A DNA stretch of 64,000 nt from Barrientosiimonas humi (lineage in GTDB: Bacteria > Actinomycetota > Actinomycetes > Actinomycetales > Dermatophilaceae): contig NZ_VFOK01000001.1 of NCBI RefSeq assembly GCF_006716095.1, positions 1,581,375-1,645,374 on the forward strand, in the 5' to 3' direction. Shown here piece after piece: positions 9,811 through 19,570 of this stretch (position 1 is its first letter; each line of letters begins with the position of its first letter). The position numbers and the translations under genes are program-made. A model generated the notes under the pieces. The model was given only the letters and a program-made list of their open reading frames with translations, did no database searches and was not told the origin of the DNA.

Positions 9811-10659
9811 CTAGATGCGGCAGGCCGCGATGTCGGTGACGAGGATCGCGCGGGCGCCGACCTCGTACAGGTCGTCCATCACCTGGTTGGTGCGGCGCCG
9901 CGGCACCATCGCGCGCACGGCCACGTAGCCGCGATCGTGCAGCGGCGAGACCGTCGGCGACTCCAGCCCGGGCGTGAGCGCGCACGCCTGCTCGACCAGC
10001 TCCACGCGGATGTCGTAGTCCATCATCACGTAGTGGCGAGCGGTGAGGACGCCCTGCAACCGGCGTACGAGCACGTCGACCTGGCCGCTGCTCTCACCCT
10101 CGGCGGCCGGCCGGATCAGCACCGCCTCGCTGGTGAGGATCGGGTCGCCGAAGACCTCCAGCCCGGCGTTGCGCAGGGTGGTGCCGGTCTCGACGACGTC
10201 GGCGATGACGTCGGCCACGCCCAGCGTGATGGCGGTCTCGACGGCACCGTCGAGCCGGACCACCTCGCCGTCGATGCCGCGCTTGGCGAGGTCGGCGCGC
10301 ACCAGCCCCGGGAAGCTGGTGGCGACCCGGCGTCCGGCCAGCTCGTCGATGCCTGCGGCGGCGCCCGGTCGCGCGGCGTAGCGGAAGGTGGACTGACCGA
10401 AGCCCAGCGGCAGGACCTCGGTGGCGGGGCTGCCGGAGTCCAGCAGCAGGTCGCGCCCGGTGATGCCTGCCTCGAGCGTGCCGGAGCCGACGTAGACGGC
10501 GATGTCGCGCGGGCGCAGGAAGTACAGCTCGACCCCGTTGTCGGGGTCGGCCACCACCAGCTCCTTGCTGTCGCGGCGGCCGCGGTATCCGGCCTCGCGC
10601 AGCATCTCGGCGGCGGACTCGGCGAGCGCCCCCTTGTTGGGGACGGCGAGCTTGAGCAT
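9811..10659 (-). CDS. hisG: ATP phosphoribosyltransferase (long form)
   Basis: HisG catalyses the first step of histidine synthesis, joining ATP and PRPP. At 282 residues it is the long form: catalytic domains up to ~205 (PNKGALAES start; GITGRDLLLDSG; EVVRLDGAVETAITLGVADVI-like PRPP region) plus a C-terminal ACT-like domain (RHYVMMDYDIRVE and following) that binds histidine for feedback control and removes the need for HisZ. The ATG at 10659 is preceded by AAAGGA, and the gene starts 9 nt after the hisE stop. Confidence 0.97.
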   Translation of the reverse strand: MLKLAVPNKGALAESAAEMLREAGYRGRRDSKELVVADPDNGVELYFLRPRDIAVYVGSGTLEAGITGRDLLLDSGSPATEVLPLGFGQSTFRYAARPGAAAGIDELAGRRVATSFPGLVRADLAKRGIDGEVVRLDGAVETAITLGVADVIADVVETGTTLRNAGLEVFGDPILTSEAVLIRPAAEGESSGQVDVLVRRLQGVLTARHYVMMDYDIRVELVEQACALTPGLESPTVSPLHDRGYVAVRAMVPRRRTNQVMDDLYEVGARAILVTDIAACRI

Positions 10660-10668
10660 GAGGGTCCT

Positions 10669-10932
10669 TTACAGGTTCGTGTAGACGTCTTCGGGCGTGA
10701 GGCCGGTCGCGAGCATCAGCACCTGCAGGTGGTAGATCAGCTGGCTGATCTCCTCGGCGGTGCGCTCGCGGCCCTCATGCTCGGCCGCCATCCACACCTC
10801 GGCCGCCTCTTCCACGATCTTCTTGCCGATGCTGTGCACGCCGGCGTCGAGCGCCGCGACAGTGCCGGAGCCTGCGGGGCGCTCGCTCGCCTTGACGGAC
10901 AGCTCTGCCCACAGCTGGTCGAACGTCTTCAC
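10669..10932 (-). CDS. hisE: Phosphoribosyl-ATP pyrophosphatase
   Basis: HisE hydrolyses PR-ATP to PR-AMP, the second step of histidine synthesis. The 87-residue all-alpha protein belongs to the MazG superfamily and shows [14 protein letters not shown] plus [13 protein letters not shown], the two acidic helices that hold Mg2+. GTG at 10932 is chosen because it gives the usual start (VKTFDQLW) and follows the ribH stop by 11 nt. It is encoded separately from hisI, as usual in actinobacteria. Confidence 0.95.
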   Translation of the reverse strand: MKTFDQLWAELSVKASERPAGSGTVAALDAGVHSIGKKIVEEAAEVWMAAEHEGRERTAEEISQLIYHLQVLMLATGLTPEDVYTNL

Positions 10933-10943
10933 GAGGGACCAGG

Positions 10944-11447
10944 CTAGTCGCGGGTGCCGGACGCCCCGCGCGGGTGTCCGGCCTCGCGCAGCGCGAGGAC
11001 CGTCGCGAGGGCCGCGGTGGTCGCCTCGTGCCCCTTGTCCTCGGCCGACCCGGGCAGCCCGGCGCGGTCGAGCGCCTGCTCCTCGGTGTCGCAGGTGAGC
11101 AGCCCGAACCCGACCGGCGTGCCGGTCGCCACGGCGATGCCCGACAGCGCGTCGGTGGCGGCCGAGCAGACGTAGTCGAAGTGCGGCGTGCCGCCCCGGA
11201 TCACGACACCGAGGGCCACGACCGCGTCGTACGCCGGCGCCACCCGGGCGCACGCGACGCCCAGCTCGAAGGAGCCCGGGACGCGGATCTCGGTCACCGA
11301 CTCCGGCCGTACGCCCGCGTCGGCGAGCGCGCGCCGCGCACCGCCGAGCAGCCCCGCCATCACGACCTCGTGCCACGACGCGGCGACGACCGCGACGCGC
11401 ACGTCGGGCGCGTGCACCTGCAGCGCCGGCGAGCCCGCCCCGCTCAC
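10944..11447 (-). CDS. ribH: 6,7-dimethyl-8-ribityllumazine synthase
   Basis: RibH condenses 3,4-dihydroxy-2-butanone-4-phosphate with the ribitylamino-pyrimidinedione to give lumazine, the penultimate riboflavin step, in a 5- or 60-mer shell. Of 167 residues, the diagnostic motifs are VPGSFELG (~58-65), [14 protein letters not shown] (~80-93, with the catalytic His) and the [14 protein letters not shown] strand. GTG at 11447 overlaps the ribBA stop by 4 nt. Confidence 0.96.
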   Translation of the reverse strand: MSGAGSPALQVHAPDVRVAVVAASWHEVVMAGLLGGARRALADAGVRPESVTEIRVPGSFELGVACARVAPAYDAVVALGVVIRGGTPHFDYVCSAATDALSGIAVATGTPVGFGLLTCDTEEQALDRAGLPGSAEDKGHEATTAALATVLALREAGHPRGASGTRD

Positions 11448-12736
11448 GACGCCGCCCCGGTGATCGTCGCGGGCAGCCGATGGCCCAGCCGGTCTCGCTT
11501 GGCCCGCAGGTAGGGCTCGTTGCTGGGGTTGGCCCCCACGCTCAGCGGTTGCACTTCGGTCACCTCCAGGCCGGCCTCGACCAGCGCGTCGATCTTGGCG
11601 GGGTTGTTGGTCAGCAGGGTGAGTCGGCGCACGCCGAGGTCGCGCAGGACGGCGGCGGCGCCGGCGAAGTCGCGGGCGTCGACCGGCAGGCCGAGGCGCA
11701 CCTGCGCGTCGACCGTGTCGTGCCCGGCGTCCTGCAGCTCGTAGGCGCGCAGCTTGTCGAGCAGCCCGACGCCGCGGCCCTCGTGGCCGCGCACGTAGAC
11801 CACGACGCCGCCCTCGCGCGCCACCAGCTCCAGCGACGCGTCCAGCTGCGGGCCGCAGTCGCAGCGCAGCGACCCCAGCGCGTCACCGGTGAGGCACTCG
11901 GAGTGCACCCGCACCAGCGCCGGGTCGGTGACCCCGCGCGGCGAGACCAGCGCGACCAGCTCGGTGCCGGTGCGCCGGTCGCGGTAGCCGTGCACCGCGA
12001 ACCGGCCGTGCGCGGTCGGCAGCGTCGTCTGCGCGACCGGCTCGACCAGGTCGTGCCGCAGCCGCCAGCGCACCAGCTCGGCGATGGTGATGACCGGCAG
12101 GTCGTGCTGCTCGCCCAGCGCCAGCACCGCGTCGGTGCGCATCATCGACCCGTCGTCGTGCACCAGCTCGACGATGCCGGCGGCCTGCGGCAGCCCGGCG
12201 AGCCGGCACAGGTCGACCGCCGCCTCGGTGTGGCCGACCCGCTCGAGCACCCCGCCGGGCTTGGCGCGCAGCGGCAGCACGTGCCCGGGGCGGATCAGGT
12301 CGGTCTCGGTGCTGCCGGGGTCGGCGAGCACCCGCAGCGTCGTCGCGCGGTCCGCGGCGCTGATGCCGGTCGAGACGCCCTGGGCCGCGTCGACCGTCAC
12401 GGTGTACGCCGTCCGCAGCGGGTCCTGGTTGGCGCCGACCATCAGGGGCAGGCCGAGCCGGTCGGCCGTGGCGGGGTCGACGGGCGCGCAGACCAGACCC
12501 GACCCATGGCGTACGGCGAACCCGAGCCACTGCGGCGTCGCGCTCGCCGCGGCCAGCACCAGGTCACCCTCGTTCTCGCGGTCCTCGTCGTCGAGGACCA
12601 GCACCGGGCGCCCCTCGCGCAGCGCGGCGACCGCGTCCTCGACGGTGGACATCCGGGAGGCGGCTCGCTCGTGCGCGGGGTTGTGGGTGCCGGGGTCGGC
12701 GGGTCGGGGGTCGATCGGATTCTCGAGACGGGTCAT
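11444..12736 (-). CDS. ribBA: Bifunctional DHBP synthase / GTP cyclohydrolase II
   Basis: This enzyme makes both riboflavin precursors. The N-terminal half (about residues 30-225) is 3,4-dihydroxy-2-butanone-4-phosphate synthase with the acidic loop [11 protein letters not shown]. The C-terminal half (~235-430) is GTP cyclohydrolase II with the zinc cysteines in [20 protein letters not shown] and the GHEGRGVGL loop. At 430 residues it is slightly longer than usual because of a ~28-residue N-terminal lead; Met29 ([10 protein letters not shown]) is an alternative start. ATG at 12736 overlaps the ribM stop by 4 nt. Confidence 0.97.
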   Translation of the reverse strand: MTRLENPIDPRPADPGTHNPAHERAASRMSTVEDAVAALREGRPVLVLDDEDRENEGDLVLAAASATPQWLGFAVRHGSGLVCAPVDPATADRLGLPLMVGANQDPLRTAYTVTVDAAQGVSTGISAADRATTLRVLADPGSTETDLIRPGHVLPLRAKPGGVLERVGHTEAAVDLCRLAGLPQAAGIVELVHDDGSMMRTDAVLALGEQHDLPVITIAELVRWRLRHDLVEPVAQTTLPTAHGRFAVHGYRDRRTGTELVALVSPRGVTDPALVRVHSECLTGDALGSLRCDCGPQLDASLELVAREGGVVVYVRGHEGRGVGLLDKLRAYELQDAGHDTVDAQVRLGLPVDARDFAGAAAVLRDLGVRRLTLLTNNPAKIDALVEAGLEVTEVQPLSVGANPSNEPYLRAKRDRLGHRLPATITGAAS

Positions 12737-13431
12737 GCCAGCTGCTCCTCGGTGATCGGGTCGGGGCGTTCGGCGCGCGAGGCACGCAGCCACACGACGA
12801 AGCCGTAGATGACCAGGAAGGAATAGACGACGTACAGGACGGCGGAGGGGTAGAACTTCGAGTGCAGCAGCAGCGGCACCCCGACGAGGTCGACGCCGAT
12901 CCAGGCCAGCCAGAAGTCGTTCCAGCCGCGGGCCATCGCGAACGTCGCGACGATCGAGCCCACGAAGATCCAGGCGTCGGCCCAGTAGTACCAGCGCGGC
13001 GCGGGCCAGCCGGCGCCGACCGCGGCGAAGACCCACTGGAAGACCAGTACGCCCGCGGCCCACGCGAGCAGGTAGCCCAGGCGCTCGCCCCGGGTCGCCC
13101 AGCGCGGGCTGATCGCGGGCGCGTCGGCACCGCGCAGCCGGCGGCTCTGCTGCCAGCGCCACCAGCCGTAGACCGAGGTGATGATGAAGAAGATCTGCCG
13201 CGCGGCCTGACCGAACAGCGTCTCCTGCTGCGGGTTGGAGAAGGCGACGCCGAAGAACACCGTGAACAGCAGGGCGTTGCCGACGATGCCGACCGGCCAG
13301 GCCCACACCCGGCGACGCAGCCCGCCGACGGCGGAGGCGAACCCGAACAGGTTGCCGATCAGCTCGCGCCACAGGATGTGCTGCCCGAAGACGGTCAGCT
13401 GGGCGTCGAACAGGGTCTCGAGCAGGTTCAT
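12733..13431 (-). CDS. ribM: RibM-type riboflavin transporter (PnuC family)
   Basis: A 232-residue membrane protein of the PnuC fold with about seven hydrophobic segments and the family features GNLFGFASAVGG, WAWPVGIVGNALLF and YYWADAWIFVGSIVATF. PnuC proteins generally carry nicotinamide riboside, but PnuC-family members inside FMN-controlled rib operons (RibM of Corynebacterium and Streptomyces) facilitate riboflavin uptake. Here it lies between ribE and ribBA, the same order as in the Streptomyces rib cluster, so riboflavin is the likely substrate (inference from position). ATG at 13431 overlaps the ribE stop by 4 nt. Confidence 0.85.
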   Translation of the reverse strand: MNLLETLFDAQLTVFGQHILWRELIGNLFGFASAVGGLRRRVWAWPVGIVGNALLFTVFFGVAFSNPQQETLFGQAARQIFFIITSVYGWWRWQQSRRLRGADAPAISPRWATRGERLGYLLAWAAGVLVFQWVFAAVGAGWPAPRWYYWADAWIFVGSIVATFAMARGWNDFWLAWIGVDLVGVPLLLHSKFYPSAVLYVVYSFLVIYGFVVWLRASRAERPDPITEEQLA

Positions 13432-14039
13432 GCGCTGGCCTCCTGGGCGGCGGGGTGCGCCACGAGGCGCTCGACGTACTTGGCCAGCACGTCGACCTCG
13501 ACGTTGACCGGGTCACCGACCTGCGCGCGGCCGAGCGTGGTCAGCTCGAGCGTGGTCGGGATGAGCGACACCGCGAACGTGTCGTCGCCGAGGTGGGCGA
13601 CGGTGAGCGAGACGCCGTCCAGGGTGATCGACCCCTGGGCGACGACGTAGCGCGCCAGGTGCGGCGGCAGCGTGAGCGTCACCACCTCCCAGTGCTCCCC
13701 CGGCTCACGGGCGACGACGGTCGCGGTGCCGTCGACGTGCCCCTGCACCACGTGGCCGCCGAACCGGCCGTTCGCCGGCATGGCGCGCTCGAGGTTGACG
13801 CGCGCGCCGGGCGCGAGCGTGGCGAGCGAGGTCAGCTCGAGGGTCTGGTTCATCACGTCGACGGTGAACCGGCCCTGCTCGGCCCCGGTCACGGTGAGAC
13901 AGACGCCGTTGACCGCGATCGAGTCGCCGTGCCGCGCGTCGGTGGTCACGAGCGGGCCCTCCACCGTCAGCACGGCAGAGGTGTCGCGCCGCTCCAGCGC
14001 GGTGACGGTGCCGAGCTCCTCGACGATGCCGGTGAACAT
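13428..14039 (-). CDS. ribE: Riboflavin synthase, alpha subunit
   Basis: It dismutates two lumazine molecules into riboflavin plus the pyrimidinedione. The 203 residues contain the expected two tandem lumazine-binding domains: the first opens with MFTGIVEELG and includes VNGVCLTVT; the second begins near residue 98 and includes ITLDGVSLTV. The ATG at 14039 shares one base with the ribD stop (TGATG), indicating translational coupling. Confidence 0.97.
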   Translation of the reverse strand: MFTGIVEELGTVTALERRDTSAVLTVEGPLVTTDARHGDSIAVNGVCLTVTGAEQGRFTVDVMNQTLELTSLATLAPGARVNLERAMPANGRFGGHVVQGHVDGTATVVAREPGEHWEVVTLTLPPHLARYVVAQGSITLDGVSLTVAHLGDDTFAVSLIPTTLELTTLGRAQVGDPVNVEVDVLAKYVERLVAHPAAQEASA

Positions 14040-15109
14040 CAGTCCTCCTCGGGGACGGGGGTGGTGGGGTTCGTGCGGGCGGGCGCCGGACGCAGGGTGA
14101 GGCGTACGTCCTCGCCCAGCCGGGCGACGTCGGCCAGCTCGAGCCGCACGGCCTCGGCGATGGTCGCGACGCCGAGGTCGCCGACGAGCGCGGGGCCGGC
14201 GCCGAGCAGGGTGGGGGCGACGTAGGCGCGGACCTCGTCGATCGCCCCGGCCTGCAGCCACGCGGCCGCGAGGGTCGGACCACCTTCGAGCAGCACATGC
14301 CGAATCTGCTTGTCGTGCAACGGTTTCAGCGTGTCGAACGGATCCGGTGAGTCGACCTGCAGCCAGTGGTCGTCGGCGCGCACAGCCGCCCCGGCCGGCA
14401 CCTCGCGGCGACCGACGACGACCCGCAGCGGCTGCCGCCCGACCGGTTCCCCGGCCTCGTCGCGCACGGTGAGCGCAGGATCGTCGGCCAGCGCGGTGCC
14501 GGTGCCGACGACGATCGCGCCGACCTCGGCGCGCAGCCGGTGCACGTCGCGCCGGGCCTGCGGGCCGGTGATCCAGCGGCTGGTGCCGTCGGCGGCCGCG
14601 ACGCGCCCGTCGAGGGTCGCCCCGACCTTCCAGGTGACGAACGGCCGGCCGCTCGTCACGGCGGCGGTCCAGCGGCGGTTGAGCTCCTCGGCCGCTGTCA
14701 GCGGGTGGTGCTGCACGCGCACGCCGGCCGCGCGGAGCCGCTCGGCGCCGCCTGCGGCCTCGACCGTAGGGTCCGCGCCGGCGTAGACCACCCGGGCGAC
14801 GCCGGCCGCGAGCAGCGCGTCCGCGCACGGCCCGGTGCGGCCGGTGTGCGCGCAGGGCTCGAGCGAGACGTACGCCGTCGTCCCCTCGGCGCGCCCGCCC
14901 GCCTCCCGCAGGGCGACGACCTCGGCGTGCGGGGTGCCGGCCCCGGCGTGGAACCCCTCGCCGACGACGACCCCGCCGGCATCGACCAGCAGCGCGCCGA
15001 CGCGGGGGTTCGGATCGGCGCCGTCCGGACGGCCCTGCCGCGCGAGGTCGACGGCACGGCGCAGCCACGCCTCGTCGGCCGCGTGGAGGTCAACCGGCCC
15101 GCCGGTCAT
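14039..15109 (-). CDS. ribD: Bifunctional riboflavin deaminase/reductase
   Basis: RibD performs the second and third steps of riboflavin synthesis. The N-terminal deaminase domain (~1-150) has the zinc motif HAEVVAL and PCAHTGRTGPC; the reductase domain (~155-356) has TWKVGATLDGRVA and LLEGGPTLAAAW. The predicted length of 356 residues is typical. ATG at 15109 is preferred over in-frame upstream codons because those would lie inside the riboswitch expression platform. It is the first gene of the operon and sits 136 nt after the FMN aptamer. Confidence 0.96.
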   Translation of the reverse strand: MTGGPVDLHAADEAWLRRAVDLARQGRPDGADPNPRVGALLVDAGGVVVGEGFHAGAGTPHAEVVALREAGGRAEGTTAYVSLEPCAHTGRTGPCADALLAAGVARVVYAGADPTVEAAGGAERLRAAGVRVQHHPLTAAEELNRRWTAAVTSGRPFVTWKVGATLDGRVAAADGTSRWITGPQARRDVHRLRAEVGAIVVGTGTALADDPALTVRDEAGEPVGRQPLRVVVGRREVPAGAAVRADDHWLQVDSPDPFDTLKPLHDKQIRHVLLEGGPTLAAAWLQAGAIDEVRAYVAPTLLGAGPALVGDLGVATIAEAVRLELADVARLGEDVRLTLRPAPARTNPTTPVPEED

Positions 15110-15168
15110 CTGGTCCGCTCCCTCGTGCTCGTCTCTCACGAGCTCCGGGGCGGTGGGTGAGCGAAGAA

Positions 15169-15187
15169 CCGGCGACACGGTCGCCGG
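15169..15187 (-). terminator. Hairpin in the riboswitch expression platform
   Basis: CCGGCGAC-cgt-GTCGCCGG forms a perfect 8-bp stem with a 3-nt loop between the FMN aptamer and ribD, followed by TTCTTCGC on the mRNA. The weak U-content makes it either an attenuator or part of a structural switch rather than a canonical terminator. Confidence 0.45.
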
Positions 15188-15245
15188 CGGTGCGACCGCG
15201 AAGGCGGACGTCACCACTCACCGGGTCGCCGACGTACGGCCACCC

Positions 15246-15370
15246 ACGTGCGCCTCCCATCCGGACTTTCACCGTCGGTCCTGGAGTTCCACCAGGTCAA
15301 CCGACCGCCGAGGCGATCGGGTCGCGGACTGTCACCGCCGGCTCAGAGTTTCACTGACCCCGGAGCACGT
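15246..15370 (-). promoter_or_regulatory. FMN riboswitch (RFN element)
   Basis: On the minus strand this region carries the conserved RFN blocks in order: GGGGTCAGTGAAACTC, GCCGGCGGTGACAGTCCGCGA, GGTGGAACTCCAGGACCGAC and GGTGAAAGTCCGGATGGGAG. The outer P1 helix is formed by ACGTGC (15370-15365) and GCACGT (15251-15246). Binding of FMN should lower expression of the rib operon. A likely -10 (CATACT, 15383-15388) lies just upstream, placing the transcription start a few bases before P1. Confidence 0.95.
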
Positions 15371-15438
15371 TCTTGCCCCAGCAGTATGCACGACGCCGCG
15401 GGGCGCGCGACACGGCGGCCCGGCTGCTGGAACGTGGA

Positions 15439-15652
15439 TGCTGCAGCGTTGGTGCTGCAGCGTTGGCGCCTTGGTGCCGGGCGGGGGTACGCCCTACGCG
15501 CCAACCATCCGGCCTCGCAAGCTCGGCCTCCCGCCAGACCCATCCACGGCGCTACGGGCGCACCCCCACCCGGCCCGCACAGCCCGGCCACCCGCCAGAC
15601 CCATCCACGGCGCTACGGGCGTACCCCCACCCGGCTCGCACAGCCCGGCCCC
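15439..15652. repeat. Short tandem repeats in the 15371-15700 gap
   Basis: The gap between the riboswitch and rpe holds no convincing gene. It contains a 14-bp doublet (TGCTGCAGCGTTGG at 15439-15452 and 15453-15466) and two ~61-bp direct copies (15531-15591 and 15592-15652) that differ at a few positions. The latter contain the short mirror-like segment ACGGCGCTACGGGCG. Confidence 0.75.
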
Positions 15653-15700
15653 GCCCGGCCCGAACAGATCGGCTCGGGAAGGACCTGCGGCGCGGCCCGC

Positions 15701-16357
15701 TCAGTGCGCGCAGGCGTCGGCCAGCGCGCGCAGCTCGTCGATGGCCGCGGCGGCGTCGTCGGCGCCGTAGACCGCGGACCCGGCGACGAACACGTCGGCC
15801 CCGGCCTCGGCGCACTGCTCGATGGTGCGGGCGGAGACTCCCCCGTCGACCTGCACCCAGACCTCGCCGCCGCTGCGCCGCACGGCCTCGCGCACCTGCT
15901 GCACCTTGGGCAGCTGGTCGGCCATGAACGCCTGCCCGCCGAAGCCGGGCTCGACGGTCATCACGAGCACCATGTCCAGCTCGGGCAGCAGCTGCTCGTA
16001 CGGCGCGAACGGCGTCGCCGGCTTCAGCGCCATCGCGGCGCGGGCGCCGTGGGCGCGCAGCTCGCGGGCCAGGCGCACCGGGTCGCGGGCCGCCTCGATG
16101 TGGAACGTCACCGACTGTGCCCCGGCCTCGGCGTAGGCGGGCGCCCAGCGGTCGGGGTCGTCGATCATCAGGTGGCAGTCCAGCGGCACCGGCGACACCC
16201 TCAGCAGGCTCTCCACGACCGGCAGCCCGAGCGTGAGGTTGGGCACGAAGTGGGCGTCCATCACGTCCACGTGCGCCCAGTCGGCGTTGCTGATGCGGTC
16301 GAGCTCGGCCGCCAGGTCGGCGAAGTCGGCCGACAGGATGCTCGGCGAGATCTGCAT
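15701..16357 (-). CDS. rpe: Ribulose-phosphate 3-epimerase
   Basis: Rpe interconverts ribulose-5-phosphate and xylulose-5-phosphate in the pentose phosphate pathway, using a metal-bound TIM barrel. The 218 residues show the metal and catalytic sites in order: [42 protein letters not shown] and [11 protein letters not shown] at 16357 follows the rsmB stop by 4 nt, so it is the last gene of the def-fmt-rsmB-rpe operon, a common actinobacterial order. Confidence 0.97.
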   Translation of the reverse strand: MQISPSILSADFADLAAELDRISNADWAHVDVMDAHFVPNLTLGLPVVESLLRVSPVPLDCHLMIDDPDRWAPAYAEAGAQSVTFHIEAARDPVRLARELRAHGARAAMALKPATPFAPYEQLLPELDMVLVMTVEPGFGGQAFMADQLPKVQQVREAVRRSGGEVWVQVDGGVSARTIEQCAEAGADVFVAGSAVYGADDAAAAIDELRALADACAH

Positions 16358-16361
16358 CGGG

Positions 16362-17966
16362 TCAGGAGTCCTCGGAGGTCGGGGCGTCGGGGCCGGTGGG
16401 CGGGGTCTTGCGCAGCAGCGCGAGGAACATGCTGTCGGTGCCGTGCAGGTGGGTCCACAGCTGCACGGTGGGTCCGTCGCCGAGGCCGTCGACCTGCCGG
16501 CCCTCGGCGTCGCGGAAGTACGTCCGCGCATCCACGAGCTCCACGTCGCCACGGCGCACCGCGTCGTCGACCACGACGCGGGTCTCGGCGGCGTGCGGGC
16601 TGCAGGTGGTGTACGCGATCAGCCCGCCCGGCCGCGTCGCGGCCACGGCGGAGGCGAGCAGCTCGCCCTGCAGCCGGGTCAGGTCGGGGACGTCGCCCAG
16701 CTGGCGGCGCCAGCGCGCGTCGGGCCGGCGGCGCAGCGCCCCCAGGCCGGTGCACGGCGCGTCGACCAGCACCCGGTCGAAGGCCTGCGGCTCCTCCTCG
16801 CCCAGGTCGCGCCCGTCGCCCACGCCCACCATGACCTCGATGCCGGCGTCGGTCGCGGCGCGCAGCGTCTGCTCGATCAGGTCGGCGCGGTGCTCGCTGA
16901 TCTCGTTGGCGAACACGACCGCCCCCTGCTGGGCGCCGAGCGCGGCCAGCAGCGCGGTCTTGCCGCCGGGCCCGGCGCACAGGTCGAGCCAGCGCTCCTC
17001 GGAGCCGTCCGTGTCGAGGTCGCCGCCGGCGGCGCCGACCGCGGGCGAGGCGTCGTCCGCCGGGTCGACCGGCGCGGCGGCCAGCGCCAGGGCGAGCAGC
17101 TGCGAGCCCTCGTCCTGCACGGCGGCCCGGGTCTGGCGCACCGCCGGGATCGCGCCCGGGTCGCCGCTCTCCAGCCGCGCCCCCACGGGCGACAGCGCCG
17201 ACGCCTCGGCGCCCGCCTCGACCAGCTCGGCCACGTCGCTGAGCCCGGGCCGGGCGACCAGCGCGACGGCGGCGGGGTCGTTGTGGGCGGCGAGCAGACG
17301 CACGAGATCGCCGTCGACCGACTCCTCGGTGCTCGCTCCGTGCGCGAGCAGGGCGGTGCGCAGCGCCCGGACCTCCCACGCGGGGTGGGAGAACTCCACG
17401 GCCAGCGCCTCGTCGCGGTCGCGCCCGGCGGTGACCTCGGCGACCCAGCTCTCGCGCGGGCGCTCGCTCACCCGGCGCAGCACCGCGTTGACGAAGCCCG
17501 CCGCGCCCGCGCCGTTGACCGAGCGGGCCAGCGCCACGGTCTCGGACGCGGCGGCGTGCGAGGCCACCCGCATGCCGAGCAGCTGGTGCACCCCGAGCCG
17601 CAGCGTGTCGAGCACGGGAGGGTCGATCTCGGTGGCGGGCCGGCCGGCCGCGATCTCGATGATCGGGTCGTAGAGCCCGCGCATGCGCACGGTGCCGTAG
17701 GCCAGCTCGGTCGCGAACGCCGCGTCGCGGCCGTGCACGCCCGCGCTGCGCAGGATGCGGGGCAGCTCGAGGTTGGCGTAGGCGCCCCGGTCGACCGCGC
17801 GCAGCACGTCGTACGCCGCCCGCCGGGCCGGGTCGGCCGCGCGCCGGCGGTCGGCCGGCCGCAGCGCGGAACGCTGCCGCCTCGGGTCGCGCCGCGACTG
17901 CGGACGCTGCCGCCCCTTGTCGTCGCGGTAGGAGTTGTCGCGACGGGAATCGCGCTCGTCAGCCAC
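16362..17966 (-). CDS. rsmB: 16S rRNA m5C967 methyltransferase
   Basis: RsmB methylates C967 of 16S rRNA using SAM. The 534-residue protein has an N-terminal NusB-like domain (~50-190, [15 protein letters not shown]) and a Rossmann methyltransferase domain with the SAM loop [17 protein letters not shown]. Two catalytic cysteine motifs follow, [16 protein letters not shown] and [11 protein letters not shown]. The first ~40 residues are basic and disordered. GTG at 17966 overlaps the fmt stop by 8 nt; upstream in-frame codons lie deep inside fmt and are rejected. A stretch around residues 300-320 ([18 protein letters not shown]) looks like a surface-loop insertion. Confidence 0.95.
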   Translation of the reverse strand: MADERDSRRDNSYRDDKGRQRPQSRRDPRRQRSALRPADRRRAADPARRAAYDVLRAVDRGAYANLELPRILRSAGVHGRDAAFATELAYGTVRMRGLYDPIIEIAAGRPATEIDPPVLDTLRLGVHQLLGMRVASHAAASETVALARSVNGAGAAGFVNAVLRRVSERPRESWVAEVTAGRDRDEALAVEFSHPAWEVRALRTALLAHGASTEESVDGDLVRLLAAHNDPAAVALVARPGLSDVAELVEAGAEASALSPVGARLESGDPGAIPAVRQTRAAVQDEGSQLLALALAAAPVDPADDASPAVGAAGGDLDTDGSEERWLDLCAGPGGKTALLAALGAQQGAVVFANEISEHRADLIEQTLRAATDAGIEVMVGVGDGRDLGEEEPQAFDRVLVDAPCTGLGALRRRPDARWRRQLGDVPDLTRLQGELLASAVAATRPGGLIAYTTCSPHAAETRVVVDDAVRRGDVELVDARTYFRDAEGRQVDGLGDGPTVQLWTHLHGTDSMFLALLRKTPPTGPDAPTSEDS

Positions 17967-18891
17967 CCAGCACCTCACCCTCGTCGACGCGCACGCCGCG
18001 CGCCCAGTCCGCGGCCGCCATGGCCTTCTTGCCCTGCGGCTGAACCGTGCCCAGGCGCAGGTCGCCCGCGCCAGACCCGACCAGCACCTCACGCTTGCCG
18101 GCGCGCAGCCGGCCCGGTCGCAGCTCGCTGGTGCCGGCGACCTCGACCGGCTGCAGCTTCAGCCGCTCGCCGCGGAACGTGGTCCACGCGCCCGGCGCGG
18201 GCGTGCACGCACGAACTCGACGGTCGATCGCGAATCCTGGCTGTTTCCAGTCGATCTCGCCGTCCGACGTGACGAGCTTGGGAGCCTCGCTCACCCCGTC
18301 GGCCGGCTGCGGCACGGGGATCACGGTGCCGTCGTCGAGGGCATCGAGGGTCGCCACGAGCAGACCTGCGCCCGCCGTCGAGAGCCGCCCGAGCAGGTCG
18401 CCGCTGGTGTCGCGCGGGCGCACCTGCTCGGTCATCGTGCCGAGCACCGGGCCGGTGTCGAGGCCCTCCTCCAGCAGGAAGGTGGTGGCCCCGGTGACCT
18501 CGTCACCGTGCAGCACCGCGTGCTGCACCGGGGCGGCGCCGCGCCAGGCCGGAAGCAGCGAGAAGTGCAGGTTGACCCAGCCCAGGCGCGGCAGGTCGAG
18601 CGCGGCCCGCGGCACCAGCGCGCCGTAGGCCACGACCGGGCACACGTCGGGGGCGATGTGTCCGAGCGCCTCGAGGAACTCCGGCTCGGACGGGCGGCGC
18701 GGCGTCAGCACGGGCAGCCCCCGCTCCTCGGCGAGCGCGCGCACCGGCGACACGGACGTACGTCTGCCGCGCCCCGCGCGCGCGTCGGGCCGGGTGACCA
18801 CGGCCGCGACCTCGTGCCGCGAGGCGAGCAGCGCCTCGAGCGCCGGGACCGCGACCTGGGGCGTGCCGGCGAAGACCAGCCGCAGGCTCAC
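17959..18891 (-). CDS. fmt: Methionyl-tRNA formyltransferase
   Basis: Fmt formylates initiator Met-tRNA with 10-formyl-THF. The 310 residues include [19 protein letters not shown] at the N-terminus, the catalytic block [19 protein letters not shown] (Asn/His plus the formyl-donor loop), and a C-terminal OB-fold that binds tRNA. GTG at 18891 overlaps the def stop by 4 nt, coupling the two enzymes that add and remove the formyl group. Confidence 0.97.
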   Translation of the reverse strand: MSLRLVFAGTPQVAVPALEALLASRHEVAAVVTRPDARAGRGRRTSVSPVRALAEERGLPVLTPRRPSEPEFLEALGHIAPDVCPVVAYGALVPRAALDLPRLGWVNLHFSLLPAWRGAAPVQHAVLHGDEVTGATTFLLEEGLDTGPVLGTMTEQVRPRDTSGDLLGRLSTAGAGLLVATLDALDDGTVIPVPQPADGVSEAPKLVTSDGEIDWKQPGFAIDRRVRACTPAPGAWTTFRGERLKLQPVEVAGTSELRPGRLRAGKREVLVGSGAGDLRLGTVQPQGKKAMAAADWARGVRVDEGEVLGG

Positions 18892-19433
18892 ATCGCCCTC
18901 CCGTAGGTCGGGTGCGGGCTCTGCCGCACGATCGGACCGGGCTGGCCGGCCCACTCGGCGAACCGGATCTCCTTCAGCGCCAGGCGGCGCTGCTCGGGGT
19001 CGAGGCGGTCGATGAACAGGATCCCGTCGAGATGGTCGGTCTCGTGCTGCAGGCAGCGCGCCAGCCGGTCGGTGCCCTCGATGGTGACCGGCTCGCCGTA
19101 CATGGAAAAGCCGCGCGCGACGGTGCGGAACGGGCGCGGGGTGTCGATGACCACGTCAGGGATCGACAGGCATCCCTCGGGGCCGCAGATCTGCTCGCCG
19201 CTGAGCTCCAGCCGCGGGTTGACCAGGTGACCGACGCCGTCGGGGCCGAGATAGGTGAACACCCGCAGCCCCACCCCCAGCTGCGGCGCGGCGAGGCCGA
19301 CGCCGGGCGCGTCGAGCATGGTGTCCTCGAGGTCGCGCACCAGCTGGCGCAGCTCGCGGTCGAACGTCGTGACCTCCACGGCGGGCGTGCGCAGCACGGG
19401 GTCACCGAGGAGGCGGATGGGCTGGATCGGCAC
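18888..19433 (-). CDS. def: Peptide deformylase
   Basis: Def removes the N-formyl group from nascent proteins and is a metalloenzyme. The three family motifs are intact in the 181 residues: [10 protein letters not shown] (~46-55), EGCLSIP (metal Cys, ~90) and HETDHLDG (HExxH metal site, ~134). GTG at 19433 is chosen because it gives the usual [12 protein letters not shown] start and is preceded by GAGGAC. It heads the def-fmt-rsmB-rpe operon. Confidence 0.96.
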   Translation of the reverse strand: MPIQPIRLLGDPVLRTPAVEVTTFDRELRQLVRDLEDTMLDAPGVGLAAPQLGVGLRVFTYLGPDGVGHLVNPRLELSGEQICGPEGCLSIPDVVIDTPRPFRTVARGFSMYGEPVTIEGTDRLARCLQHETDHLDGILFIDRLDPEQRRLALKEIRFAEWAGQPGPIVRQSPHPTYGRAM

Positions 19434-19570
19434 GGAGTCCTCACGGTGCTGACGATGCGGTGACCACACCCTAGTGCTGCCCTGTTCGGCCAATCCGGTC
19501 ACGTCGCGCCCCGCCCCGTCCTACTTTCTTCAAGGGGCTCGGTGAGGGATGCCGGGCTGAGGGAGGATCT

